Origin: Acidovorax sp. 210-6
Lineage (GTDB): Bacteria; Pseudomonadota; Gammaproteobacteria; Burkholderiales; Burkholderiaceae_C
Direction of reading: 5' to 3'
Assembly (NCBI RefSeq): GCF_010020825.1
Contig: NZ_JAACJE010000001.1
Span: 1,116,001-1,180,000, forward strand
DNA length: 64,000 nucleotides
Below the pieces are notes generated by a model. That model did not search any database and was not told the origin of the DNA. It saw nothing but the letters and a program-made list of their open reading frames with translations. The translations under genes and the position numbers were made by a program. This document shows, one piece after another, positions 8,139 to 16,208 of the stretch (positions are counted from its first letter, which is position 1; every line of letters starts with the position of its first letter).

Positions 8139-8957
8139 TCAGGCGGCGGGGCACCGCGTCAGGTTCCGCGCGCTCTGGCCGTGCAGCGCTGCCAGCCCGC
8201 GCAGCACCTCACCCACCACGATGACGCTCGGGCTGCCCAGCCCTTCGTGCGCAATGGTGTCGGCCAGTTGGTCCAGCGTGGCCGTGGCATGGCGTTGCTG
8301 GGGCAGGCTGGCGTGCTGGATCACGGCCACGGGCGTGTCTGCGCTGAGCCCTTGCAGCAGCCCTTCCTGGATGGGGCGCGCGCCGCTCATGCCCATGTAG
8401 ATGACGAGCGTGAGCCGCGCTTGCTGCGCGGTGTGGGCCAGCAGCGCCCAGTCGGTGCTGGGACCGCCGGGGCGCACGTGGCCGGTGATGAACAGCACCC
8501 CTTGCGCGTGGCCGCGGTGCGTGAGCGGCACGCCCAGTGCCGTGGGCCCGGCCAGCCCGGCGGTGATGCCGTTGACCACCTCCACCGCCGCGCCCGCAGC
8601 GCGCAGGTGCTCGGCCTCTTCGCCGCCGCGCCCAAAGATGAACGGGTCGCCCCCCTTGAGGCGCACCACATGCTCGCCCTCGTGCACCGCCATGAGCATG
8701 AGCGTTTCGATGAAGGCCTGCGGCGTGCTCTTGCAGCCGCCGCGCTTGCCTACGCGCACGACGCGTGCCGTGCGCGGCGCCAGGGCGATGATGGCTTCGC
8801 TGACCAGGTCGTCCACCAGCAGCACGGTGGCCGACTCGATGGCGCGTACGGCCTTGACGGTGAGCAGTTCGGGGTCGCCCGGACCGGCGCCCACCAGGGT
8901 GCAGCGGCCGTGCGTGTCAGTGGGGTGCGGGTGGTGCGGGTGGGCGGTGGACAGCAT
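8139..8957 (-). CDS. cobA: Uroporphyrinogen-III C-methyltransferase (siroheme synthesis)
   Basis: A 272-residue SUMT. Near the start it has CTLVGAGPGDPELLTVKAVRAI, then DDLVS, VGKRGG, the SAM-binding VVRLKGGDPFIFGRGGEEAE and ITAGLAGPTALGVPLTHRG, all diagnostic of the CobA/CysG-A methyltransferase that turns uroporphyrinogen III into precorrin-2 with two SAM. There is no CysG-B oxidase/ferrochelatase domain. As the last gene of the nirC block it would supply precorrin-2 for the siroheme of NirB. Its start overlaps the end of the upstream YbiB-like gene by 41 bp, suggesting translational coupling. The histidine-rich N-terminus (HPHHPHPTDTH) is unusual. Confidence 0.92.
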   Translation of the reverse strand: MLSTAHPHHPHPTDTHGRCTLVGAGPGDPELLTVKAVRAIESATVLLVDDLVSEAIIALAPRTARVVRVGKRGGCKSTPQAFIETLMLMAVHEGEHVVRLKGGDPFIFGRGGEEAEHLRAAGAAVEVVNGITAGLAGPTALGVPLTHRGHAQGVLFITGHVRPGGPSTDWALLAHTAQQARLTLVIYMGMSGARPIQEGLLQGLSADTPVAVIQHASLPQQRHATATLDQLADTIAHEGLGSPSVIVVGEVLRGLAALHGQSARNLTRCPAA

Positions 8958-9885
8958 GCGCGGGCTCCGTGGTCATCTGCGCTGCAAGACGCAAGATGTG
9001 TTCCACCTGCTGCGCAATCGGTGCCGGCACCGGCTGGGCGCCGTCCAGCACGCTGCGGATCCATGCGGCGGTGTGGGCGGCGTCAATGGCCGTGGGCAAG
9101 GAGGGCAGGGCCGCCAGGGGGCCCGCCTGCGCTTCCTGCACGCGCTGGGGCTGGCCGTGCAGGAAGGCATCCATCTGCGGCGTGCGGCGCGGGTCGGCCA
9201 CGGGTTCGCCCTCGGTGCCGCGCAGCAGCAAGGCACAGGCGCCGGTCAGCGCAAAGGTGGCAGCCATGGATTGGGCGTACTCCGGGTGGGTGTAGCTGCC
9301 CACCACGATGCTGCGCAGGCCCTGGTGGGCCAGCGGGTCCAGCAACTTGACCAGGCTGTGTGCGCTGTTGCGCAGGCCCAGCACGCGGCGCACCTGCAGC
9401 AGGCGTTCCAGGCCGGGCAGCAGCAGCGCCGTGGGCGCATAGGCCACGCTGCCGGGGGCGGGGGTTCGCAAGACCTGCTGCGGCGCCACGCCCAGGTGGG
9501 CCAGCACGTCGGCACTGCTGGCGCGGCGCTCCTCGGTGGCGCTGCCATGCACCAGCACGCCCAGGCCCTGGCGCGCCAGCAGCAGCGCCAGCAGCGGGGT
9601 CAGCAGTGGCAGCTTGCGGGCGCCGTTGTAGCTGGGCAGCACCACCAGGGGGCGCTCGGGTGCAGCCAGGCGTGGCAGGCGCTGGTGGATGGCGTCCAGA
9701 AAGCCCGCCATTTCTTCGGGCGTTTCGCCCTTGACGCGCATGGCAATGCAGAAGGCGCCCACCTCCAGGTCGCTGGCCGTGCCGTCCAGCACCTGGCCCA
9801 GCAGGTCGGCGGCCTGGGTGCGGTCCAGGGAGCGTGCGCCCTCTTTGCCGCGTCCGATGTCTTTGAGGTAGTGGCTGATGGCCAT
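8917..9885 (-). CDS. ybiB: YbiB-like DNA-binding protein (TrpD2 family)
   Basis: A 322-residue protein of the anthranilate phosphoribosyltransferase fold: the N-terminal helical part has KDIGRGKEGARSLDRTQA and GAFCIAMRVKGETPEEMAGFL, the latter typical of the TrpD/NPII superfamily. It lacks the phosphate-binding GTGGD loop of true TrpD and ends in a proline/histidine-rich tail. E. coli YbiB is known as a nucleic acid-binding TrpD2 homologue without transferase activity. It lies between the kinase/phosphatase gene (80 bp upstream) and cobA (overlapping). Why such a protein travels with nitrate assimilation is not known. Confidence 0.82.
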   Translation of the reverse strand: MAISHYLKDIGRGKEGARSLDRTQAADLLGQVLDGTASDLEVGAFCIAMRVKGETPEEMAGFLDAIHQRLPRLAAPERPLVVLPSYNGARKLPLLTPLLALLLARQGLGVLVHGSATEERRASSADVLAHLGVAPQQVLRTPAPGSVAYAPTALLLPGLERLLQVRRVLGLRNSAHSLVKLLDPLAHQGLRSIVVGSYTHPEYAQSMAATFALTGACALLLRGTEGEPVADPRRTPQMDAFLHGQPQRVQEAQAGPLAALPSLPTAIDAAHTAAWIRSVLDGAQPVPAPIAQQVEHILRLAAQMTTEPAHAVHRPPAPPAPH

Positions 9886-9964
9886 GGTGCGTGGTCTGGA
9901 ATGAAAACAGCAAGGGTGCCGATTGTGCTGTGAAAGCGCCGCCCCCTGCAGGCACTGGGCCTTG

Positions 9965-11713
9965 TCAGCGCAGGCTGTGCACCACGCCCAGGAGCAGCAC
10001 CACCGCCAACCCCAGCAGCAGCGAAAGAGCGCGCCAGAACACCAGCGGGTGGCGCTCGGTCAGCGGCAGGCGGTGCTGGCGCAGGTAGGCTGCACCGGGG
10101 TGATGCAGGTCGTGCACGAATTCGGTGAGCGCCTGCTGGCGTTTGTGCGGTTGGGGCTGCACGGCGCGTTCGAGCACGGCGTCCATCCATGCGGGAATGG
10201 GGCGATGCTCGTCCAGCGCGCTGCGGTACTGCAGGCGACGCAGGTCGGCACGTGTGCGCACGGCGGCGCCGTGGCTGCCGTAGGGCAGGCGGCCGGTGAG
10301 CATCTGGTAGGTGAGCACGCCCAGGGCGTACAGGTCGGCGCTGGGCGTGGGGGCTTCGCCCAGCAGGCATTCGGGGGCGGTGTAGTGCAGATGGCCCAGC
10401 AACGGCGGGCTCTCCCCAGCGGGTTGGGCCTCGGTCAGTCCGGCCACCTGCACGGCGCCAAAGTCGATGATCTTTGCCGTGCCCTGGGCGTCGATCAGCA
10501 CGTTCTCGGGCCGCAGGTCCAGGTGCAGCATCTCGCGCCGGTGAAAGGCCTGCAGCCCGCGCGCCACCTGGCCCACGATGTCGCGCACCTGCGCAAGGCT
10601 GGGGCGGGGGTGGTCAGTCATCCACTGCGCCAGGGTCTGGCCGCTCACGTACTCCATGGCCACGAACAGGTGCTCGCGCGTGCGGGGCTGCGCGCCGTCG
10701 GCCGGGCGCAGCACATGCGGGCTGTCGATGCGCCGCGCAATCCATTCCTCCAGCACAAAGCGGTCGAGGAAGGCCTGGTCTTCCTGCCGGTCGATGGACG
10801 GGGTCTTAATCACCACCTGGCGTCCGGTGCCTGGCTCGGTGGCCAGGTACACATGGCTGCGGTGGCTGGTGTACAGCTCGCGCACGATCTCGTAGCCCTC
10901 GAACTGCTGGCGTGCCGACAGCACCGGTGGCAGGCGCAGTTGGGCGCGCTGGTGCTGCATCTCGCTGGCGTCGGCCGGGGCCACGCGGTCGATGGCGACG
11001 ATCTGTACCGTGCAGTTGTCCGGGCTGCCGTTCTCCAGGGCCTGCTGCACGATGCTGCGTGCAGCGGCGTCCAGGTCGGGGGCATGCGTGGCAATGGCCT
11101 GCACGATGGCACCGGGCGGCATGTGCTCGTGCACGCCGTCGGTGCTCAGCACAAACATGTCGCCCGCGTCCACCGGCAGACTGCGGTAATCGATCTCGGT
11201 CTGGGGCTGCACGCCCAGCGCGCGGCCCAGGTAGCTGCGCCCGTCGGTCATGCACACGCGGTGGTCTTCGGTGAGCTGCTCCAGCGTGCGGCCCTGCACG
11301 CGGTAGATGCGCGTATCGCCCACATGGAACAGGTGCGCTGTGGCCCCTTTGACGATGAGCGCGCTGAGCGTGCAGACGTAGCCCCGGTCCTGGTCGAAGC
11401 GGTAGGGGCTGCGCCGCGTTTGCGCATGCAGCCACGAGTTGGTGGCTGCCACCACGCACTGGGCAGAACGCTTGACGCTCCAAGCGTCCGAGGTGCAGTA
11501 GTAGTCCACCAGCAGCGCATGCACGGCGGCGGCGGCGGCCACGTCGCTGACATCGCTGCTGCCAATGCCGTCGGCCAGCGCCACGGCCACGCCCTTGCTC
11601 TGGCGCTGCGGCCCCTCGGGCAGGCTGGCGCCGTGGAAGTCCTGGTTGACGCTCTTGCGGCCCGCGTCGGAATGCTGGCCGACACGCACCTGCAGCAGGG
11701 CTGGCGTGTGCAT
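9965..11713 (-). CDS. Fused PP2C-type phosphatase and Ser/Thr protein kinase, membrane anchored
   Basis: A 582-residue two-enzyme protein. Residues about 1-240 are a PP2C phosphatase: SDAGRKSVNQDF, ALADGIGSSDVSD, FHVGDTRIYR, STDGVHEHM and GSPDNCTVQIV carry the metal-binding Asp residues. Residues about 270-530 are a Hanks kinase with VVIKTPS (Lys), a catalytic loop HLDLRPENVLID in which the usual HRDLKPEN has Leu for Arg and Arg for Lys, DFGAVQ, and APECLLGEAPTPSADLYALG. The glycine-rich loop is weak. One membrane segment ends the protein (about WRALSLLLGLAVVLLLGVV), placing both enzymes in the cytoplasm. The ATG at 11713 is chosen because upstream codons belong to the R2 repeat. It follows nirC and probably shares its sigma-54 promoter. 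The target protein is unknown. Confidence 0.88.
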   Translation of the reverse strand: MHTPALLQVRVGQHSDAGRKSVNQDFHGASLPEGPQRQSKGVAVALADGIGSSDVSDVAAAAAVHALLVDYYCTSDAWSVKRSAQCVVAATNSWLHAQTRRSPYRFDQDRGYVCTLSALIVKGATAHLFHVGDTRIYRVQGRTLEQLTEDHRVCMTDGRSYLGRALGVQPQTEIDYRSLPVDAGDMFVLSTDGVHEHMPPGAIVQAIATHAPDLDAAARSIVQQALENGSPDNCTVQIVAIDRVAPADASEMQHQRAQLRLPPVLSARQQFEGYEIVRELYTSHRSHVYLATEPGTGRQVVIKTPSIDRQEDQAFLDRFVLEEWIARRIDSPHVLRPADGAQPRTREHLFVAMEYVSGQTLAQWMTDHPRPSLAQVRDIVGQVARGLQAFHRREMLHLDLRPENVLIDAQGTAKIIDFGAVQVAGLTEAQPAGESPPLLGHLHYTAPECLLGEAPTPSADLYALGVLTYQMLTGRLPYGSHGAAVRTRADLRRLQYRSALDEHRPIPAWMDAVLERAVQPQPHKRQQALTEFVHDLHHPGAAYLRQHRLPLTERHPLVFWRALSLLLGLAVVLLLGVVHSLR

Positions 11714-11749
11714 ATCAGTGATCCATGGCGGCTTGCGCCGCCACCGGTG

Positions 11750-11904
11750 ACGCATGAAACCGGCGCGGCCCAGGCCAGGGCTCCCGCGCAAGGGCCGCCA
11801 GCATTTCCACGTGCGGGCGCTGGGAGCGTCCCCCTGCCCGCAGCGCGCAGCGCTGCGAGAGCGGGGGGAAGGAGCGAAGCGACGCAGGGGGGTGTTTCAC
11901 TTCA
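11750..11904. repeat. R2 dispersed repeat, copy 1
   Basis: About 150 bp starting ACGCATGAAACCGG and running to the TTCACTTCA at the nirC stop codon. It closely matches the copy at 53268-53409 and, in reverse, the copy at 20269-20420. It contains GTCCCCCTGCCCGCAGCGC and GCGGGGGGAAGG arms that can pair into a hairpin. Confidence 0.75.
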
Positions 11905-12714
11905 TGCCAGGTTGCGCTTGGGAGCGGTGCGCACATGGGTGGCGTACAGCGTGAGGCCGGTGAACGCCAGGCCGCCCACCAGGTTGCCCAGCACCACGGG
12001 GATTTCGTTCCAGAGGAAGTAATCCATGATGGAAAAGTTGCCGCCCATCATCAGGCCCGAGGGGAACAGGAACATGTTGACCACCGAGTGCTCGAAGGTC
12101 ATGGCAAAGAACAGCATGATGGGCATCCACATCGCGATGACCTTGCCGCTCACGGTGGTGGAGATCATGGCGCCGACCACGCCCGTGGACACCATCCAGT
12201 TGCACAGCATGCCGCGGATGAAGATGGTGAGCCAGCCCATGAGGCCGTACTGCGCATAGCCCAGGGTGCGTGCTTCGCCAATGTGGCCGATCTTCTGCCC
12301 GATCTCGTTGGGTGGCACCGAGAAGCCGTAGGTGAAGATGAACGCCATCATGAAGGCCACCGTGAGCGCCCCCAGAAAGTTGCCCAGAAACACCAGCCCC
12401 CAGTTGCGCAGAATGCCCTGGACGGTGACGCCGGGCCGCTTGTCCAGCCAGGCCAGCGGGGTCAGCACAAACACGCCCGTCAGCAGGTCGAACCCCAGCA
12501 GGTAGAGCATGCAAAAGCCCACCGGGAACAGGATGGCGCCGACCAATGCAGAGCCTGTCATCACCGTGGCGGTGACGGCAAACACCGCCGCCAGCGACAG
12601 GATGGCGCCGGCCATGTAGGCACGGATCAGCGTATCGCGCGTGGACATGTAGATCTTGGATTCGCCGGCGTCCACCATCTTGGTGACGAATTCGGCGGGG
12701 ATGAGGTAGGCCAT
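11902..12714 (-). CDS. nirC: Formate/nitrite transporter family channel
   Basis: A 270-residue integral membrane protein of the FocA/NirC family with six predicted membrane helices. Visible features include IPAEFVTKMVDAGESKIYMS at the N-terminus, GNFLGAL in the third helix region, the family motif GMLCNWMV near residue 170, AFEHS-type FEHSVVNMFL near residue 205 with the central pore histidine, and FGGNF-like GGNFSIMDYFLWNEIP. The channel moves nitrite (or formate) across the inner membrane. It opens a block behind a sigma-54 promoter, separate from nirB-nirD-nasA just upstream, so nitrite exchange is the sensible role. Choice of NirC over FocA rests on context. Confidence 0.88.
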   Translation of the reverse strand: MAYLIPAEFVTKMVDAGESKIYMSTRDTLIRAYMAGAILSLAAVFAVTATVMTGSALVGAILFPVGFCMLYLLGFDLLTGVFVLTPLAWLDKRPGVTVQGILRNWGLVFLGNFLGALTVAFMMAFIFTYGFSVPPNEIGQKIGHIGEARTLGYAQYGLMGWLTIFIRGMLCNWMVSTGVVGAMISTTVSGKVIAMWMPIMLFFAMTFEHSVVNMFLFPSGLMMGGNFSIMDYFLWNEIPVVLGNLVGGLAFTGLTLYATHVRTAPKRNLA

Positions 12715-12794
12715 GGTGTGTGCTCCAGGTTGCGATGCGGTTTTGTGGTGCGTGGTGGCAGCGGGGCTGTCCCTCCACGGCTTGCACTCTGTTC

Positions 12795-12810
12795 AGCAAA
12801 CTGCGTGCCA
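12795..12810 (-). promoter_or_regulatory. Sigma-54 promoter of the nirC block
   Basis: Reads TGGCACGCAGTTTGCT on the minus strand, matching TGGCACG-N4-TTGCW at every fixed position. The predicted start lies near 12783, giving a leader of about 70 bases before nirC. Confidence 0.85.
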
Positions 12811-12915
12811 AGCCGGTGCACCGGGCGTGGGGCCTGCATGCAGCCACCGTGCTGTACGCCGCGCGCACCACCATGCAGCGCCATGTGGCCCCGAGCGTGC
12901 ACGCGGCGCCCTGGG

Positions 12916-12932
12916 TGCGCCATGCTGGTGCG
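12916..12932. promoter_or_regulatory. NtrC-type enhancer site upstream of nirC
   Basis: A 17-bp palindrome TGCGCCATGCTGGTGCG, two symmetrical changes from the NtrC consensus TGCACC-N5-GGTGCA, about 110 bp upstream of the sigma-54 promoter. Further half-sites (GGTGCACC at 12815) lie between. Confidence 0.6.
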
Positions 12933-12942
12933 CCAGCGCACC

Positions 12943-15747
12943 TCAGGCGTGGGCTAGGCTGGCCTGCACCATGCGCTGCAGTTGCGGTACGCAGGAGCCG
13001 CACTGCGTGCCGCAGCCCAACCCGTCCTTGAGCTGCTGCAGGCGCTGGGCCGCATCGCCGGTGCAGCGTTGCAGTGCGTCGGTGATGGTGTTCTCCGCCA
13101 CACCCACGCAAGAGCACACGGTGGCGCCACGGCTGGCCACTTGTACCGGTGGCTGGGCACCGGGCTGCAGCAGGGCGCGGCGCAGGGGCTGGGCGTTCTG
13201 GCGCTCTTGCAGCAGCGGCGCGATCCAGGCCTGGGCGCGCACGTCGCCTGCCAGCACCATGCCTTGCAGCACCTGTGCGGAGCCTTCGCCCTGCAGCAAT
13301 GCGCGGCGCCACTGGCCACGGCGTGCATCCTGGTAGTGCAGTGCACCGGGGGCGTGCACGCCCAGGATCTGGGCGATGCGCTCGAGCAGCGCCGTGTCCA
13401 CCGCCTGGTGCGCGGCGGCGCGCAGTTGCAGGCCTACGCCGGTTTCGGGGCGGCCAAACAGGGTGCAACTGGCAAACGGGAAGGCGGCCATCAGGCCCTC
13501 CAGCGTCTGGCGTGCCAGGTGCACCTGGGCCAGCGGCAGCCAGGCCTGGGCCCACACGCCCCAGGGCAGTTCGGCCTTGAGCACCTTGATGGCCGCGTGC
13601 TTGAGCTCGGGCTGCAGCGACTGCGGGCAGCGCGCCGCCGTGGTCAGTGCGTTCACGCCCGCCAGGCGCTTGCCGGTGCTGCTGGCGCCGCCCAGCACCT
13701 CGTCGCCCCAGTGCATGGCCATGAACACCTGGCCGCTGCGCAGGCCTTCGCCCGGCTGCACGGGCGCCAGCACGGTGCCCCTGCGGCTGGTGAGGTAGGC
13801 CAGGTCGCCGGGCGCCAGGCCCAGCCGGTCCATGTCTTCGCGGGCCATTTGCGCCACGGGCTCGCTGGCGTGGGCCCACAGGCTTTCCACGGTGCCGCTG
13901 CGGCTCATGCCGTGCCACTGGTCGCGCAGGCGGCCGGTGATCAGGGCAAAGGGGTAGCGCGCATCGGTGGGCTCAGCCACGGTGCCGGGCTGGGGCAGCA
14001 CAAAGCGGGCGCGGCCATCGGGGGTGGCAAAACGGCCATCGGTGTACAGGCGTGCACTGCCCTGGGGCTGGCCCTGGGGGCAGGGCCACTGCTGTGGGGC
14101 AGCCTCCAGTTGTGCCCAGCTCAGGCCGGTGATGTCCAGGTCGCGCCCGCGCGTGCTTTCGCGGTGTTCTTTCCAGATGGCTTCGGGGCCGTCGTAGGGG
14201 AACAGGCTGGGCAGGTGGGCGCGCGTGGGCAGCAGGGGCTGCACGCGCCGCGCCACTTCGGTGACGATGCGCCAGTCTGCCCAGGCCTGGCCGGGCGCCG
14301 CCACCGCAGCGCGCACGCGGCTGATGCGGCGCTCGCTGTTGGTCACAGTACCTTCTTTTTCGCCCCAGGTGGCGGCGGGCAGCAACAGGTCGGCATAGCG
14401 TGCGGTGGCCGTGGTGGCATAGGCGTCCTGCAGCACCACGAACTCGGCGCGCTGCAGGGCGCGGCGCACCAGGGTTTGGTCGGGCAGGCTGTGCGCTGGG
14501 TTGGTGCAGGCAATCCACAGCAGCTTGATCTGGCCGTCGGCAGCGGCCTCGAACAGCTCCACCGCCGCCTTGCCGGGCGTGGCGGGCACCTCGGGCACGC
14601 CCCACAGGGCGGCCACTTCGGCCCGGTGCTGCGGGTCGGCCAGGTTGCGGTGGGCGCTGAGTTGGTTGGCCAGTGCGCCCACCTCGCGCCCGCCCATGGC
14701 GTTGGGCTGGCCGGTGAGCGAGAACGGCCCCGCGCCAGGCTTGCCGATCTGGCCGCAGGCCAGGTGCAGGTGGATGAGGGCGGTGTTGTTGTCGGTGCCG
14801 CGCACCGACTGGTTCAGGCCCTGGCAATACAGGCTGAGCGTGGGGCTGCGGCCGACAGGGCCTGCGTCCACGCCCGCAAACCAGCGTGCGGCCTGCAGCA
14901 GCTCGGCCGGGGCAATGCCGCAGTGCTGCTGCACGGCGGCGGGCGTGGCGTGCTGCACCTGGGCGGCGAGGGCGTCCCAGCCCTGGGTGTGCGCGGCGAT
15001 GAAGGCCTGGTCCACCCAGCCTTGCTCCAGCATGCAGCGCAGCATGCCGTGGTACAGCCACACGTCCGAGCCCGGTTGCAGCGCCAGGTGCAGGTCGGCC
15101 AGCTCGGCGGTGTCGGTGCGGCGCGGGTCGCACACGATGATGCGCAACCGCGGGTTGGCGCGCTTGGCGTCTTCGATGCGCCGGAACACGATGGGGTGCG
15201 CCCAGGCTGGGTTGGCGCCGGTGATGAACAGCGTGGCCGCGTGGGCCAGGTCTTCGTAGCAGGCCGGGGGCGCGTCGGCGCCCAGCGTGGCCTTGTAGCC
15301 CGCCACGGCGCTGCTCATGCACAGGCGTGAGTTGGTGTCGATCTGGTTGGTGCCCAGCAGCCCTTTGGCGAACTTGTTGAAGACGTAGTAGTCCTCGGTG
15401 AGCAACTGGCCCGAGACGTACAGCCCCACGGCATCGGCGCCGTGCTGCTGCACGGTGGTGGCGATGCGCTGGCCCAGGGTGTCCAGCGCCTGGTCCCAGG
15501 CCAGCGGCAGCGCTGCGCCATCGCGTTGCGCGCGCTGCAGGGGTTGCAGCAGGCGCACCTGGGCCTGCACTTCGGGGCGGGCCGTGAGGTGCAGGGTCGA
15601 GCCCTTGGAGCACAGCCGCCCGAAGTTGGCCGGGTGCTCCGGGTCGCCGCGCACGCGCGTGATGCGGCCGCCCTCGCTGTCGATGAGCACACCGCAGCCC
15701 ACGCCGCAGTAGGGGCAGGTGGAGCGGGTGGTGGCGGCCTGCGTCAT
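12943..15747 (-). CDS. nasA: Assimilatory nitrate reductase, large catalytic subunit
   Basis: A 934-residue molybdopterin oxidoreductase. The N-terminal CPYCGVGCGVLI with a fourth Cys in FGRLCSKG binds a 4Fe-4S cluster. Next come Mo-bis-MGD binding segments including NSRLCMSSAVAGYK, whose Cys is the expected molybdenum ligand, and TGQPNAMGGREVG. A molydopterin dinucleotide-binding C-terminal domain follows (LITGRLRDQWHGMSRSG). The last 60 residues (CSCVGVAENTI ... GLGCGTQCGSCVPQL) are a BFD-like 2Fe-2S domain, as in NasA proteins fed by an extra electron carrier. It reduces nitrate to nitrite in the cytoplasm. Its ATG overlaps the nirD stop as ATGA, so it is translationally coupled. No TorD-like chaperone gene is present. 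Confidence 0.95.
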   Translation of the reverse strand: MTQAATTRSTCPYCGVGCGVLIDSEGGRITRVRGDPEHPANFGRLCSKGSTLHLTARPEVQAQVRLLQPLQRAQRDGAALPLAWDQALDTLGQRIATTVQQHGADAVGLYVSGQLLTEDYYVFNKFAKGLLGTNQIDTNSRLCMSSAVAGYKATLGADAPPACYEDLAHAATLFITGANPAWAHPIVFRRIEDAKRANPRLRIIVCDPRRTDTAELADLHLALQPGSDVWLYHGMLRCMLEQGWVDQAFIAAHTQGWDALAAQVQHATPAAVQQHCGIAPAELLQAARWFAGVDAGPVGRSPTLSLYCQGLNQSVRGTDNNTALIHLHLACGQIGKPGAGPFSLTGQPNAMGGREVGALANQLSAHRNLADPQHRAEVAALWGVPEVPATPGKAAVELFEAAADGQIKLLWIACTNPAHSLPDQTLVRRALQRAEFVVLQDAYATTATARYADLLLPAATWGEKEGTVTNSERRISRVRAAVAAPGQAWADWRIVTEVARRVQPLLPTRAHLPSLFPYDGPEAIWKEHRESTRGRDLDITGLSWAQLEAAPQQWPCPQGQPQGSARLYTDGRFATPDGRARFVLPQPGTVAEPTDARYPFALITGRLRDQWHGMSRSGTVESLWAHASEPVAQMAREDMDRLGLAPGDLAYLTSRRGTVLAPVQPGEGLRSGQVFMAMHWGDEVLGGASSTGKRLAGVNALTTAARCPQSLQPELKHAAIKVLKAELPWGVWAQAWLPLAQVHLARQTLEGLMAAFPFASCTLFGRPETGVGLQLRAAAHQAVDTALLERIAQILGVHAPGALHYQDARRGQWRRALLQGEGSAQVLQGMVLAGDVRAQAWIAPLLQERQNAQPLRRALLQPGAQPPVQVASRGATVCSCVGVAENTITDALQRCTGDAAQRLQQLKDGLGCGTQCGSCVPQLQRMVQASLAHA

Positions 15748-16127
15748 GCCACTGCTGCGCGCAAGGCGGGCCCGGCCAGCGGGCGGGTTTCGGTCAGGGC
15801 GCGGTGGGCCAGCTCGTCGGCGTCCAGGTACACCGCGCCGTCTTCCAGCTTGACCTGGAAGCTGGGCGTGCAGCCCTCGTCGGGCGCCTGGGCCTGGCCG
15901 TCGCACAGGCCGATGGTCCAGTTGTGCAGCGGGCAGGCCACGCTCTTGCCAAACACGATGCCCTGGCTCAGCGGGCCGCCCTTGTGCGGGCAGCGGTCCA
16001 GCAGGGCAAACACCTCGTCCGTCGCGGTGCGGAACACGGCCACCTCCAGACCCTGCGCGCGCGTGACGCGGCGGGCGCCCAGCACGGGGATGTCTTCGAG
16101 CTTGCAGATGTATTTCCACTGTGTCAT
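15744..16127 (-). CDS. nirD: Nitrite reductase small subunit
   Basis: A 127-residue Rieske-fold protein. Unlike many NirD proteins that lack cluster ligands, it carries CPHKGG near residue 48 and CPLHNW near residue 67, the two Cys-X-His motifs of a 2Fe-2S Rieske centre. It pairs with NirB for NADH-dependent reduction of nitrite to ammonium. It starts 81 bp behind nirB, and an R1 repeat fills that gap, so co-transcription through the repeat is assumed. It overlaps nasA by four bases. Confidence 0.93.
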   Translation of the reverse strand: MTQWKYICKLEDIPVLGARRVTRAQGLEVAVFRTATDEVFALLDRCPHKGGPLSQGIVFGKSVACPLHNWTIGLCDGQAQAPDEGCTPSFQVKLEDGAVYLDADELAHRALTETRPLAGPALRAAVA

Positions 16128-16194
16128 TGCTATACCTTTTGTAGCTGGTTGCGCTTGTCAATAAAGGGCTGGGGCCACTTTTTGCTTTAAGAAT
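16127..16194. repeat. R1 repeat between nirB and nirD
   Basis: ATTGCTATACCTTTTGTAGC ... GGGGCCACTTTTTGC, a diverged copy occupying almost the whole nirB-nirD gap and abutting the nirD start codon. Confidence 0.6.
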
Positions 16195-16208
16195 GGAGGG
16201 CGGTGGCT

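Noticed and set aside
12982..15330. Long open frame on the plus strand opposite nasA (over 700 codons)
   Set aside because: It is antisense to a gene with full family motifs. Its translation is His/Gly/Ala-rich without domains, a by-product of high GC and codon bias. The same applies to the long frames opposite the sensor cyclase (3067-4566), nirB (16203-19502), the kinase/phosphatase (9923-12022), lon (42192-44732), the RND permease (35171-38053) and parE (57558-59579).
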